15,713 nt of DNA, taken from the NCBI GenBank assembly GCA_927798505.1, contig CAKMNE010000014.1, positions 1 through 15,713 on the forward strand, read 5' to 3'. The notes below the pieces were generated by a model that ran no database searches, was not told the origin of the DNA, and worked only from the letters and a program-made list of their open reading frames with translations. Shown here in pieces: positions 7,916 through 15,438 of the stretch. Origin of the DNA: an uncultured Bacteroidales bacterium. GTDB lineage: Bacteria; Bacteroidota; Bacteroidia; Bacteroidales; UBA932. The position numbers and the translations under genes are program-made. The first letter of the stretch is position 1; the number at the start of each line of letters is the position of its first letter.

Positions 7916-8697
7916 AACTCTGCCTGTACTCCGGCGCCGGTAACACCTTCGTGGTGATTGACGGTCGCGAAAGTTTGCCCGCAATCGACGTGGTCGGGCT
8001 CTGCTCCCGCTTCGGCACTGACGGATTGATGGTCCTCCGCTCAGAGGATGACTGCGATTTCGTGATGGACTATTTCAATTCCGACGGAAGCGGAGGTATG
8101 ATGTGCGGCAACGGCGGGCGCTGCATAGTCGCCTTTGCAGACCATCTGGGCATTGAGCCGCGCGACGGGAAGGTTTACTCTTTCCGCGCCGCCGACGGTA
8201 TGCACACCGGCGAGGTGCTCCAAAGGGAAGGGGTGCAGAAGACGGTGCGTCTGAGGATGATAGATGTTACGGAGATGTACCCGGCCCTGGACGGATGGTT
8301 TCTCAACACCGGCACCAGGCATTTCGTGAAGTTTGTTCCCGATGTGGAAAGCATTGACATCCGGCAGGAAGGCCGTCGTTATCGTTGGGATCCGGCCTTT
8401 GCTCCCGTAGGTGCAAACGCCAATTTTGTGCAGGTCTCGGATGTGCTGAAGGTGCGCACCTTCGAGAAGGGTGTGGAAGATGAGACCCTGGCCTGCGGTA
8501 CCGGCATCACGGCCAGCGCTCTTGCGGCTTGCCTCAACGGGGTTGCTCCTCACTCGGTGGATGGCGATGGACGCAGGCATTACCTTATCCGCGCACGCAG
8601 AGACGCTTTGAGCGTGGACTTCCTTCAGGGCAGTCGGGAATTCACATCGGTTTATCTCACCGGTCCGACCACCCTGGTTTCAACAGAAGAATTATAG
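7912..8697 (+). CDS. dapF: Diaminopimelate epimerase
   Basis: DapF is the cofactor-independent racemase that converts LL-DAP to meso-DAP, the form used for peptidoglycan cross-linking and lysine. At 261 aa it is close to the usual 270 or so. The N-terminus SGAGNTFVVID (7-17) is characteristic. Both catalytic cysteines are present: Cys65 in MMCGNGGRC and Cys195 in LACGTGITAS. The start ATG overlaps the aminotransferase stop in an ATGA junction. dapF is the last gene of the rightward run; its TAG stop is one base away from the stop of the opposing aspartokinase gene, leaving no room for a conventional terminator between them. Confidence 0.96.
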   Translation: MKLCLYSGAGNTFVVIDGRESLPAIDVVGLCSRFGTDGLMVLRSEDDCDFVMDYFNSDGSGGMMCGNGGRCIVAFADHLGIEPRDGKVYSFRAADGMHTGEVLQREGVQKTVRLRMIDVTEMYPALDGWFLNTGTRHFVKFVPDVESIDIRQEGRRYRWDPAFAPVGANANFVQVSDVLKVRTFEKGVEDETLACGTGITASALAACLNGVAPHSVDGDGRRHYLIRARRDALSVDFLQGSREFTSVYLTGPTTLVSTEEL

Positions 8698-8698
8698 C

Positions 8699-10657
8699 TT
8701 ACCTCAGAATGTCGTTGAGGACGGCGGACGCGGCCATCTTGGCTCCTTCGCCCGCACCCTGTATTACCAGCGGGGTAGGGTGGAAGGCGCTGCGGATTAC
8801 AATTGCATTGTCCGTACCCTTGAGATTCCAGGCCGGGTGGCTGCTGTCCACCTTGCGCAGGCGTATGGATGCCTTGTAGCCCTTCGGACTGGAGCTGTCC
8901 TTCTCGAGCAGAGCGACAAAGCGCTGGTCGGAACTGGCCTTGCTGCCGACTACAGGCTCGACGTCCACATCTTCAGCCTCGAGCGGAACGCCGGCTTCTC
9001 TTGCGAGAATGAGCAGCTTGCGCAGCGCGTCCCTTCCGTACAGGTCGTTGCGCGGGTCTTTCTCGGTCAGGCCTATTTCCTGAGCTTTCTCCAGGGCCCT
9101 GTCGAAAGGCAGGCCGCTGGTAAGGATATAGTTAAGCGTGCAGCTCACCACGGCCTCGATGGAAAGGATTTCATCCGAGCTGTTGGCGCTCATGGTGATG
9201 GATTCGAGTATAGGCAGCGCTGTGCCTACCGAAGCCTCGTAGCGCAGGAAGCGGTGGCTCCTGCGTGCGGCCCTCTTCATCTCGGCGTACTGAGCATATG
9301 GCACGCTCAGCGCACGCCGGTTGGAGGAAACTATATTCAGGCCAGCCTCAAGCACGGGCACATACCATTTGGATATGGTCTCGCTGTCGGTGCAGTCCAC
9401 GAACACGGCATTGGGCGCTCCGTGCTGCAGCATATCCGCAAAGAAGGCCTCATTGTCCGCCTCATGCTGCGAGATGAGCTTCACGTTCACGCGCGCGCCG
9501 GTCTTCTCGATAATGCCGAGCAGGGCCTTGCCCACCTGGCCGTAGCCCGCGAGCCAAACGTCCGTCATTCCCTCAGTGTCGAAGAAATCATGGTGGATTA
9601 CCCGCAGCGCCTCCTTATTATCCTTGGCAGGAACATAAATCAGCGCGTGGTCATCGCCCTCCAGGCGCGAGGAGGCCACCTGAATGCTCGCTTTCGCAAG
9701 ACGCGCAAGCACTTCGTCCAGCCTTTCCTGATTGATTCGGCCGTCCGCCACCAGGCAGAGCTGAGCCATATCCCCATCCGCCTTGGCGCTTGCAATTCCC
9801 AGCCAATCTCCGCGTCCCTTCTTCGGAAGCGCCTTGATAATCGTGCCTGCCGACTTAGGCTGGAAGGTGTTGAGTATGGCTATGGCAATATTGCTCTTCA
9901 TCGCAGGGCCCACCGTTGGTGCATAGAGCACCTTGGCGCCGTGGTCCGCAAGGCAGAAAGCTGCCTCATAGCTGATGGTGGATATGGTGCGCGCCGAGGC
10001 CACGTCCTTCGGGTTGGTGGTCATAATACCCGGCACGTCGGTCCAGATTTGCAGTGTTTGCGCTCCCAGGGCGGCGGCATACAGTGCTGCGCTGTAGTCC
10101 GATCCTCCGCGTCCGAGGGTGCAGACGTGTCCGGTCTCGTCCCTGGCAATAAAGCCCGGTGCCACGAACACATCCACCTCCGGGTGGCCTTCAACCACTG
10201 ATTTTATGTTGGAATATGTCAGCTGTGTATCCACTTTTCCGCCTTTGGTGCGGACCAGGTCCCTGGAATCAATCCAAAGAGTCCTGAGACCGTCGCAGCG
10301 CAGTTTTTCCGCCAGGATGCGTGTGGAGAACAGCTCACCGAAGGTTTGGCAGTCAGCCCCTTCGGCCTGGTACAGTTCGTCAAACAGATTGCGCAGAGTC
10401 TGATAAACGACAAGCCTTTCGTCACCGGTGAATAGTCGTGTTGCAATTGCCTCGTGTTTTTTCAGCAGGGCGTTCCAAACCTGATCCTTGTCCTGCGCTC
10501 CCGAACCGAGAGCTATCAGTGAGTCTGTACACCCGCTGATTGCGGAGCTTACGAGTACCACCTTATCCTTTTTTACTGCCACGTCGATAATGTCAAGTAC
10601 TCTCGAAATGGCAGTAGCGTTGGCGACGGATGAGCCGCCGAATTTCAAAACCTGCAT
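8699..10657 (-). CDS. thrA: Compact bifunctional aspartokinase / homoserine dehydrogenase
   Basis: The N-terminal kinase makes aspartyl phosphate for DAP, lysine, threonine and methionine; the C-terminal domain would reduce aspartate semialdehyde to homoserine. The kinase (about 1-280) shows KFGGSSVAN (5-13), FGELFS (106-111), TLGRGGSDYS (180-189) and IWTDVPGI (204-211). One ACT-like stretch follows (about 296-358). The dehydrogenase begins at GYGQVGKAL (371-379) and keeps Glu532, Asp543 and Lys547. The protein has 652 aa against about 820 for E. coli ThrA. The first ACT domain seems absent and loops in the dehydrogenase are shortened. The conserved TPNKK segment reads SSNRR (444-448), so Arg447 replaces a lysine considered catalytic in this family. 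Whether both activities survive, and how they are feedback-controlled, is open. It is the last gene of the leftward run, 5 nt after manC. Confidence 0.9.
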   Translation of the reverse strand: MQVLKFGGSSVANATAISRVLDIIDVAVKKDKVVLVSSAISGCTDSLIALGSGAQDKDQVWNALLKKHEAIATRLFTGDERLVVYQTLRNLFDELYQAEGADCQTFGELFSTRILAEKLRCDGLRTLWIDSRDLVRTKGGKVDTQLTYSNIKSVVEGHPEVDVFVAPGFIARDETGHVCTLGRGGSDYSAALYAAALGAQTLQIWTDVPGIMTTNPKDVASARTISTISYEAAFCLADHGAKVLYAPTVGPAMKSNIAIAILNTFQPKSAGTIIKALPKKGRGDWLGIASAKADGDMAQLCLVADGRINQERLDEVLARLAKASIQVASSRLEGDDHALIYVPAKDNKEALRVIHHDFFDTEGMTDVWLAGYGQVGKALLGIIEKTGARVNVKLISQHEADNEAFFADMLQHGAPNAVFVDCTDSETISKWYVPVLEAGLNIVSSNRRALSVPYAQYAEMKRAARRSHRFLRYEASVGTALPILESITMSANSSDEILSIEAVVSCTLNYILTSGLPFDRALEKAQEIGLTEKDPRNDLYGRDALRKLLILAREAGVPLEAEDVDVEPVVGSKASSDQRFVALLEKDSSSPKGYKASIRLRKVDSSHPAWNLKGTDNAIVIRSAFHPTPLVIQGAGEGAKMAASAVLNDILR

Positions 10658-10662
10658 AAATC

Positions 10663-11736
10663 CTATCTGTATTCTTCAAATTCCGGCATAGCCAGCTCAG
10701 AGAGGAAGTCCTTGATTTTGTCCTCATCGCGCGGACAAATCATAAGCACGTCTTCCGTGTCCACCACAATCATATTCTCCATCCCGCGCACAGCCAGCAG
10801 TTTGCCTTTTTTCTGTGTAAATATAATATTGCTCTTATCCTCCTTGAAAAGATGCTTTGCCAGCGAATTGGTCACATTTCCGTCCTCGTCCCCAATTGCG
10901 AGGTGGTCGTAGAGAGACTCCCAATTGCCAATGTCCGCCCATTTGAATCTAGCCGGAATCACGGTAGCCCTATCCGTCTTTTCCATTACCGCATAGTCTA
11001 TCGACACCCGCTGGCAGTCGGTGTAAATGCGGTCTATGTCGTCACTCTCATCCCACAGGCACATAATCTCGGGAGCGTATTTGCCCAGCTCTTCGAGAAT
11101 CAGGGTTGCCTGCCATACGAAAATACCTGAGTTCCACAGGAATTCCCCGCTCTGCAGGAAGACCTCGGCGATTTCCTTGCTGGGCTTCTCGGTGAAGGTC
11201 TTGACCGCCACCGGAAGACCGGCTTTGATGGCCTGGCTTCCGCCTTCTACCTGTATGTAACCGAAATTGGAGTCCGGTCTGGAAGGAACAATTCCTATGG
11301 TAATCAGCCTGCGGTTTTCGGCCGCGTAGTCGAGAGCGAGCCGCAGGGTGCTGACGAATTCCTCCCCGTTTTCGATAACGTGGTCGGCAGGGGTGGCTAT
11401 CATAACGGCCTGAGGGTCACGCCTGAGTATTTCTTTTGCCGCGTAAGCGATGCAGGGAGCTGTGTTCCTGTTGTACACCTCCAACAGTATATTCTCCTCG
11501 GGAATCCCGGGAAGCTGCGTTTTTACAAGGTCTTTGAACTCCTTGAGTGTCACGACAATGATGTTCTCTGCCGGAACCAGCTCGGACATCCTGTCGTATG
11601 CCATCTGCAGGAAGGAAGGTCCATTCTTTCCGGAGAACTCCAGAAACTGCTTCGGCATAGCCTTTCGGCTTATGGGCCAGAATCTCGTTCCGAGACCACC
11701 GGCCATTATTACGCAATAGTTATGAGTGTTAAGCAT
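10663..11736 (-). CDS. manC: Mannose-1-phosphate guanylyltransferase
   Basis: This cytoplasmic nucleotidyltransferase makes GDP-mannose from mannose 1-phosphate and GTP, for envelope polysaccharides and GDP-fucose. The 357-aa protein is the short, single-function form without a fused phosphomannose isomerase. The signature MAGGLGTRFWPISR (11-24) with PKQF (28-31) is the GTP-binding P-loop of the family. PADHVI (116-121), FTEKPS (181-186), WNSGIFVW (201-208) and DIGNWESL (268-275) follow in the expected order. I chose the ATG at 11736 rather than 11784: the longer form adds 16 unrelated residues and sits inside yraN, while this start makes an 8-nt overlap with the yraN stop (ATGCTTAA). The aspartokinase gene follows after 5 nt. 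Confidence 0.94.
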   Translation of the reverse strand: MLNTHNYCVIMAGGLGTRFWPISRKAMPKQFLEFSGKNGPSFLQMAYDRMSELVPAENIIVVTLKEFKDLVKTQLPGIPEENILLEVYNRNTAPCIAYAAKEILRRDPQAVMIATPADHVIENGEEFVSTLRLALDYAAENRRLITIGIVPSRPDSNFGYIQVEGGSQAIKAGLPVAVKTFTEKPSKEIAEVFLQSGEFLWNSGIFVWQATLILEELGKYAPEIMCLWDESDDIDRIYTDCQRVSIDYAVMEKTDRATVIPARFKWADIGNWESLYDHLAIGDEDGNVTNSLAKHLFKEDKSNIIFTQKKGKLLAVRGMENMIVVDTEDVLMICPRDEDKIKDFLSELAMPEFEEYR

Positions 11737-12112
11737 ATGTTGGTATAAAAGCCTGGGGATAATACTTGATGTGAGCCTGCCCATTGTCGAACACTACGCT
11801 GACTACATCAAATATCACCTCCAGATTATGAGGCAGTTGTTGTCTTTGCACCGAATGGAGATAGGCGGCGGCAGCTCTTGCCAGATAATCCTGCTTGGCC
11901 CTGCCTACGCTGAGCACCGGGTCCGCCACTACGGGCGCGGTCTTGCTCTTAACCTCCACTATGTGCAGTTCGTTTCCGGCCAGGGAAATGATGTCCACTT
12001 CCTTATGGCCGTGACGCCAGTTCCTTTCGAGTATGCTGTGGCCCAAGGAGATGAGCAGCTCGCAAGCCTCATCTTCCCCTTTTTTGCCTGTCAATTTGCG
12101 CGGGTCTGTCAT
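11729..12112 (-). CDS. yraN: YraN / UPF0102 family endonuclease-like protein
   Basis: A 127-aa protein of the UPF0102 (YraN) family, which has a restriction-endonuclease-like fold related to archaeal Holliday-junction resolvases. Its biological role is unsettled. The likely metal-binding residues are visible: Glu13 in GKKGEDEA, Asp40 in KEVDIIS and Glu53-x-Lys55 in HIVEVKSK. The segment ERNWRHGHKEVDII is typical of the family, and the length is normal. The start overlaps the mutS2 stop by 4 nt (ATGA) and the end overlaps manC by 8 nt. Its place directly after mutS2, whose product also acts on branched DNA or stalled ribosomes, is suggestive but does not prove a joint function. Confidence 0.92.
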   Translation of the reverse strand: MTDPRKLTGKKGEDEACELLISLGHSILERNWRHGHKEVDIISLAGNELHIVEVKSKTAPVVADPVLSVGRAKQDYLARAAAAYLHSVQRQQLPHNLEVIFDVVSVVFDNGQAHIKYYPQAFIPTYA

Positions 12113-14589
12113 TCGAAAGTCACTATTGTAACCCCGGAGCCGCCCTGGCGCACATCCTCGTCGGAAACGCTGCTCACGCCCGGAACGGTCTTCAGGTATT
12201 TCTGTATTTCATCTCTGAGCACTCCTGTGCCCTTGCCGTGAATAATGCGTACATTATTCATGCCAAGCATCATCGCGTCGTCTATGTATTTTACGACAAT
12301 GTCCATAGCCGCGCCAAGCCTTTCTCCGCGGACGTCGAGCTGAGGGGAAAAGTTGAGTTTCCGTGCCTTGATGGCCGGATCGACCTTCTCATAAACCGGC
12401 TGGACAGTGGTCTTCGCGGCGGCCTTGAATTCATTGGAAGAAATTCTCTCTACCCTGTCTGTAGTGAGTTTGCTGGAGATATTGCCTATTGCGACTGTCA
12501 CGGATTTGGATGATACGCTGACCACCTCTCCCACCATGCCGTTGGACTTCACCCTGACCTTTTCGCCTATTTTCAACGGGGCGTTGCGGAACTGTTCCTC
12601 CCTCTGGCTTTCCTCAGTGCGGGAAGGAGTCTTTCTTTTCTGCAGTTGGGCCATTTTGCGGTTCAGGTATTCGTCCCTGTCCTTCTGCTGCCTGGTTTTC
12701 TTTTCCTCTATTGCGGCCACAAAGCTCTGCAGTTCCGCCCTGGCCTCCTTGGTGCGTGCTTTGTCGGCCTGGCTTTCCTTGATGTCGCGTATGGTCTTCT
12801 CCACCTGACGGCCGGCACCCTTGACTATGCTCTCGGCCTCCTTGCGTGCATCCTCGAGTATTTCCTTGCGCTTGCTCTGAATGTCTTCGAGCTCCTGCTG
12901 ATACTGTTCCGTAAGGTTTTCCAGTTTGCCCTCGGCGTTCTGTACCTTTTTGATTTTCCGGTCCAGCACCCGCCGGTTGCGGGCAATGCGCCTGAGATTC
13001 TTCTCTATGTTCACAAAGTCCTCTCCGGCCCTCGCTTCGGCATCTTTGACAATGTACTCCGGCAGTTTCATCCTGCGTGCGAGCTCGAAGGCGAAGGAGT
13101 TGCCCGGAAGACCGATTTGCAGGGAGAACAGAGGTTGAATCCTGGAGGTGTCGAAAAGCATTGCGCCGTTGGTGACATGGGTATCCCGGCCGGCTGCGTA
13201 GAGTTTCAGGTTGGTGTAGTGGGTGGTAATCACACCCCAGCTTCCGCGTTTGTCCAGTTCTGCGAGTATAGCCTCGGCGATTGCGCCGCCGGCGGCAGGC
13301 TCAGTACCTGAACCGAACTCGTCTATCAGCACCAGGGTCCGTTCGTCCGCGCATGCAAGAAGGCTGTTCATATCCGCAAGGAAGGAACTGTAGGTGCTCA
13401 GGTCGTTCTCCAGCGACTGGTCATCGCCTATGCTCACGGCGATACGCTCGAAAACGGGCAGTTCCGAGGTCTCCGAGGTAGGGATCAACATTCCCCATTG
13501 GAACATGTACTGAAGCAGTCCGACCGTTTTGAGGCAGACCGACTTGCCGCCCGCGTTGGGTCCGGAAATGACTATTATGCGTTTGTCCGGAGTCAGGGTA
13601 ACGGTGAGCGGACATATTTCCCTTTGCTCCTTTTTCAGGGATTTTTCCAGCAGGGGGTGACGCGCCTTGCGCAGGTTGTATTCTCCGTTTTCCGAGATGA
13701 CCGGCATCCCGGCAATGAAGTCCAGCGCGGTCTGAGCCTTAGCTATGAGGAAGTCCATCTCTCCCACAAGCTGCGCCAGGGCAATGAGCTCAGGGATATA
13801 TGGCCTCAAGTATTCGGTGAAGGCATAGAGTATCCTTGCTATTTCCCTGTTCTGCTCGAAACGGAGCTCGTTGATTTCGTTTTCAAGCTCCACCACTTCG
13901 GCGGGCTCTATGAATGTAGTCTTGCCCGATGCGGAGCAGTCAACCACGAATCCGGGCAGGCGTCTCTTCTCGGAGGTGTTGACCGGGATGAGCAGTTTGC
14001 CTGCGCGTATGCAGACTTGGGCATCTTCATCGGCTATACCTTCGGCCCTGGCTCTTGAGAGCACGGCGTTAGCTTTGCCCGAAAGGGCGGTTTCCTTGTG
14101 GCGCAGCTGCTTGCGGATTCTGTCCAGCTCGGGGGAGGCTGTGTCGCGGATTTCCCCGTAGCGGTCCAGAATGCCCTCGATTTTGCGGCGCAGTTCCGGG
14201 AAGGAATTCAGTCCGCCTGTCATCCTTTTCAGTTGAGGATAGACTCCATCCTTGACAGAGGCGAAGAAAGCGCAGGTTTTCCGGCTGATTTCCAGCAGGG
14301 TGCCAAGCTTCGCGAGGGAAAGTGTATCTATGGAACACCCTTCCGCTTCCAGCGGTTTCAGAAAGGGGATTGCGTCTATGTATCCCGTGTTCGGGAATCC
14401 GTCCTCGAACATTACAATCAGCCTCATCTCGTCAGTGAGCTGAAGCCTGCGGCGGATAGTGTCGGCATTGGTGCTGAACTCCTCCTCCGCCACCCTGCGG
14501 GCGGCATATTCGGTCTGACAGCGGTTGGCAATCAATTCCCTGACCTTGTCAAACCCCAGCTTCGCTTCCAGTCTTTGGGTTGCCGTCAT
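12109..14589 (-). CDS. mutS2: Endonuclease MutS2 with C-terminal Smr domain
   Basis: MutS2 is a MutS-like ATPase reported to suppress recombination and, in Bacillus, to act on collided ribosomes. With the start chosen here it has 826 aa. The core has Walker A GPNAGGKS (343-350), an SSFLADM signature segment (401-407), Walker B LVLIDE (419-424) and a THY switch (456-458). A long charged coiled coil follows (about 525-650), then a KOW-like segment (about 672-705) and a Smr domain (about 750-826) with LDVRG and HGKGTGVLR. There is no N-terminal mismatch-recognition domain, which excludes MutS1. I place the start at ATG 14589. An upstream TTG at 14595 would add only two residues. Either start lies inside the end of cdaA (41 to 47 nt overlap). 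Confidence 0.95.
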   Translation of the reverse strand: MTATQRLEAKLGFDKVRELIANRCQTEYAARRVAEEEFSTNADTIRRRLQLTDEMRLIVMFEDGFPNTGYIDAIPFLKPLEAEGCSIDTLSLAKLGTLLEISRKTCAFFASVKDGVYPQLKRMTGGLNSFPELRRKIEGILDRYGEIRDTASPELDRIRKQLRHKETALSGKANAVLSRARAEGIADEDAQVCIRAGKLLIPVNTSEKRRLPGFVVDCSASGKTTFIEPAEVVELENEINELRFEQNREIARILYAFTEYLRPYIPELIALAQLVGEMDFLIAKAQTALDFIAGMPVISENGEYNLRKARHPLLEKSLKKEQREICPLTVTLTPDKRIIVISGPNAGGKSVCLKTVGLLQYMFQWGMLIPTSETSELPVFERIAVSIGDDQSLENDLSTYSSFLADMNSLLACADERTLVLIDEFGSGTEPAAGGAIAEAILAELDKRGSWGVITTHYTNLKLYAAGRDTHVTNGAMLFDTSRIQPLFSLQIGLPGNSFAFELARRMKLPEYIVKDAEARAGEDFVNIEKNLRRIARNRRVLDRKIKKVQNAEGKLENLTEQYQQELEDIQSKRKEILEDARKEAESIVKGAGRQVEKTIRDIKESQADKARTKEARAELQSFVAAIEEKKTRQQKDRDEYLNRKMAQLQKRKTPSRTEESQREEQFRNAPLKIGEKVRVKSNGMVGEVVSVSSKSVTVAIGNISSKLTTDRVERISSNEFKAAAKTTVQPVYEKVDPAIKARKLNFSPQLDVRGERLGAAMDIVVKYIDDAMMLGMNNVRIIHGKGTGVLRDEIQKYLKTVPGVSSVSDEDVRQGGSGVTIVTFE

Positions 14590-15373
14590 TTGCAATGAGC
14601 AGTTTAAGCGTATTCATATTCTTCACAGGCGTAATCTTGCCCTCCGTAACAAACGAAACGATGCCCGTCTGCTCGCTGACCACGATGACGGAGGCATCAT
14701 ATCTTTCCGAGAGCCCCACTGCCGCTTTGTGGCGCATGCCGTATCGGGCGGGGATGGAGCGGTCGGTAATCGGAAGGGTGCAACGCGCTGCTACAATGCG
14801 GTTCTGTCCAAGTATCATTGCTCCGTCGTGGAGCGGAGAGTTCTTGAAGAAAATATTCTCGATAAGCGGCTTGCTGATACGGGCATCTACGGCATCGCCC
14901 GTTGAAACAATCTCGTCCAGGGAGCTCCTGTGCGGAATAACGATAAGGGCTCCGGTCCTCTGTTCGCCCATTTCGAAACAGGCCTGCACCAGTTCGTCAA
15001 CCTCATCCGCCGACATGAGCTCCGTTCTCTTGCCAAGTATCCTGTCAAGCAGGGGCCTGGCGACCTTGGAACCCATGGCGCGTCGGCCTATGTTGTTGAG
15101 GAAGCGTCTGATTTCAGGCTGAAAAATCACCACCAGGGCTATTGCTCCCACATCTATGAGGGTGCCCAGAATGGTGGAAGTCATCTTCATGTTCAACAAG
15201 CCTACCAGCACCCGCAGCAGCAGGAGCGCGACAATGGCAAGGAAGATGTTCATCGCGGCCGAGCCCTTGAGCCAGTGGAAAAGCATGTAAATGATTGCCG
15301 CAACCATCAGGATGTCCAGAACATCCGCAAAGTTGAAGTGAAGGAAACCTATGTCGATCAGCAGTGTTGACAT
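14549..15373 (-). CDS. cdaA: Diadenylate cyclase CdaA (membrane c-di-AMP synthase)
   Basis: CdaA condenses two ATP to the second messenger c-di-AMP, which controls potassium and osmolyte balance and is tied to cell-wall integrity. The 274-aa protein has three N-terminal hydrophobic segments (about 17-35, 41-60 and 65-85) followed by a cytoplasmic DAC domain. The catalytic DGA motif is at 183-185 in NSPLHDGAM. The second motif, usually RHR, is RHK at 214-216 in GMRHKAAVG; I do not know how common this is in related species. The segment FQPEIRRFL (84-92) is typical of CdaA and separates it from DisA. No cdaR or glmM neighbour is seen. The gene starts the leftward run, and its 3' end overlaps mutS2 by 41 nt in another frame. 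Confidence 0.93.
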   Translation of the reverse strand: MSTLLIDIGFLHFNFADVLDILMVAAIIYMLFHWLKGSAAMNIFLAIVALLLLRVLVGLLNMKMTSTILGTLIDVGAIALVVIFQPEIRRFLNNIGRRAMGSKVARPLLDRILGKRTELMSADEVDELVQACFEMGEQRTGALIVIPHRSSLDEIVSTGDAVDARISKPLIENIFFKNSPLHDGAMILGQNRIVAARCTLPITDRSIPARYGMRHKAAVGLSERYDASVIVVSEQTGIVSFVTEGKITPVKNMNTLKLLIANDGNPKTGSEAGV

Positions 15374-15380
15374 AACGCTA

Positions 15381-15388
15381 CAAATTTA
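15381..15388 (-). promoter_or_regulatory. Possible -7 promoter element for cdaA
   Basis: Read on the minus strand the box is TAAATTTG, an exact match to the Bacteroidota TAnnTTTG consensus. Only 7 nt separate it from the cdaA ATG, so transcription would start 2 to 4 nt before, or at, the start codon, giving a nearly leaderless mRNA. I see no TTG-type -33 element at the usual distance; a TTTG on this strand lies 28 nt upstream, which is too far. The match may therefore be chance in AT-rich DNA. Confidence 0.45.
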
Positions 15389-15407
15389 GCAAAATCTTTT
15401 GAAACCT

Positions 15408-15438
15408 ATTGGAATCCAAAATATTTATCGTATCTTTG
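15408..15438 (+). promoter_or_regulatory. Bacteroidota-type promoter of rplC
   Basis: The box TATCTTTG at 15431-15438 matches the Bacteroidota -7 consensus TAnnTTTG exactly. ATTG at 15408-15411 resembles the -33 TTTG element and is 19 nt upstream, a normal spacing. Transcription should begin around 15442-15446, giving a leader of about 50 nt that is AT-rich near the start codon, as is common for highly expressed genes in this phylum. The box faces rplC and diverges from cdaA. Confidence 0.75.

Noticed and set aside
8780..10201. A 473-codon open frame on the plus strand opposite the aspartokinase gene
   Set aside because: It lies entirely antisense to a gene with clear catalytic motifs, is rich in Arg, His, Gly and Ala as expected of a GC-rich shadow frame, and has no recognisable domain.
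11737..11784. Longer manC with 16 extra residues
   Set aside because: The extension sits inside yraN and precedes the expected N-terminus; the ATG at 11736 gives the usual short lead to the MAGGLGTR motif.
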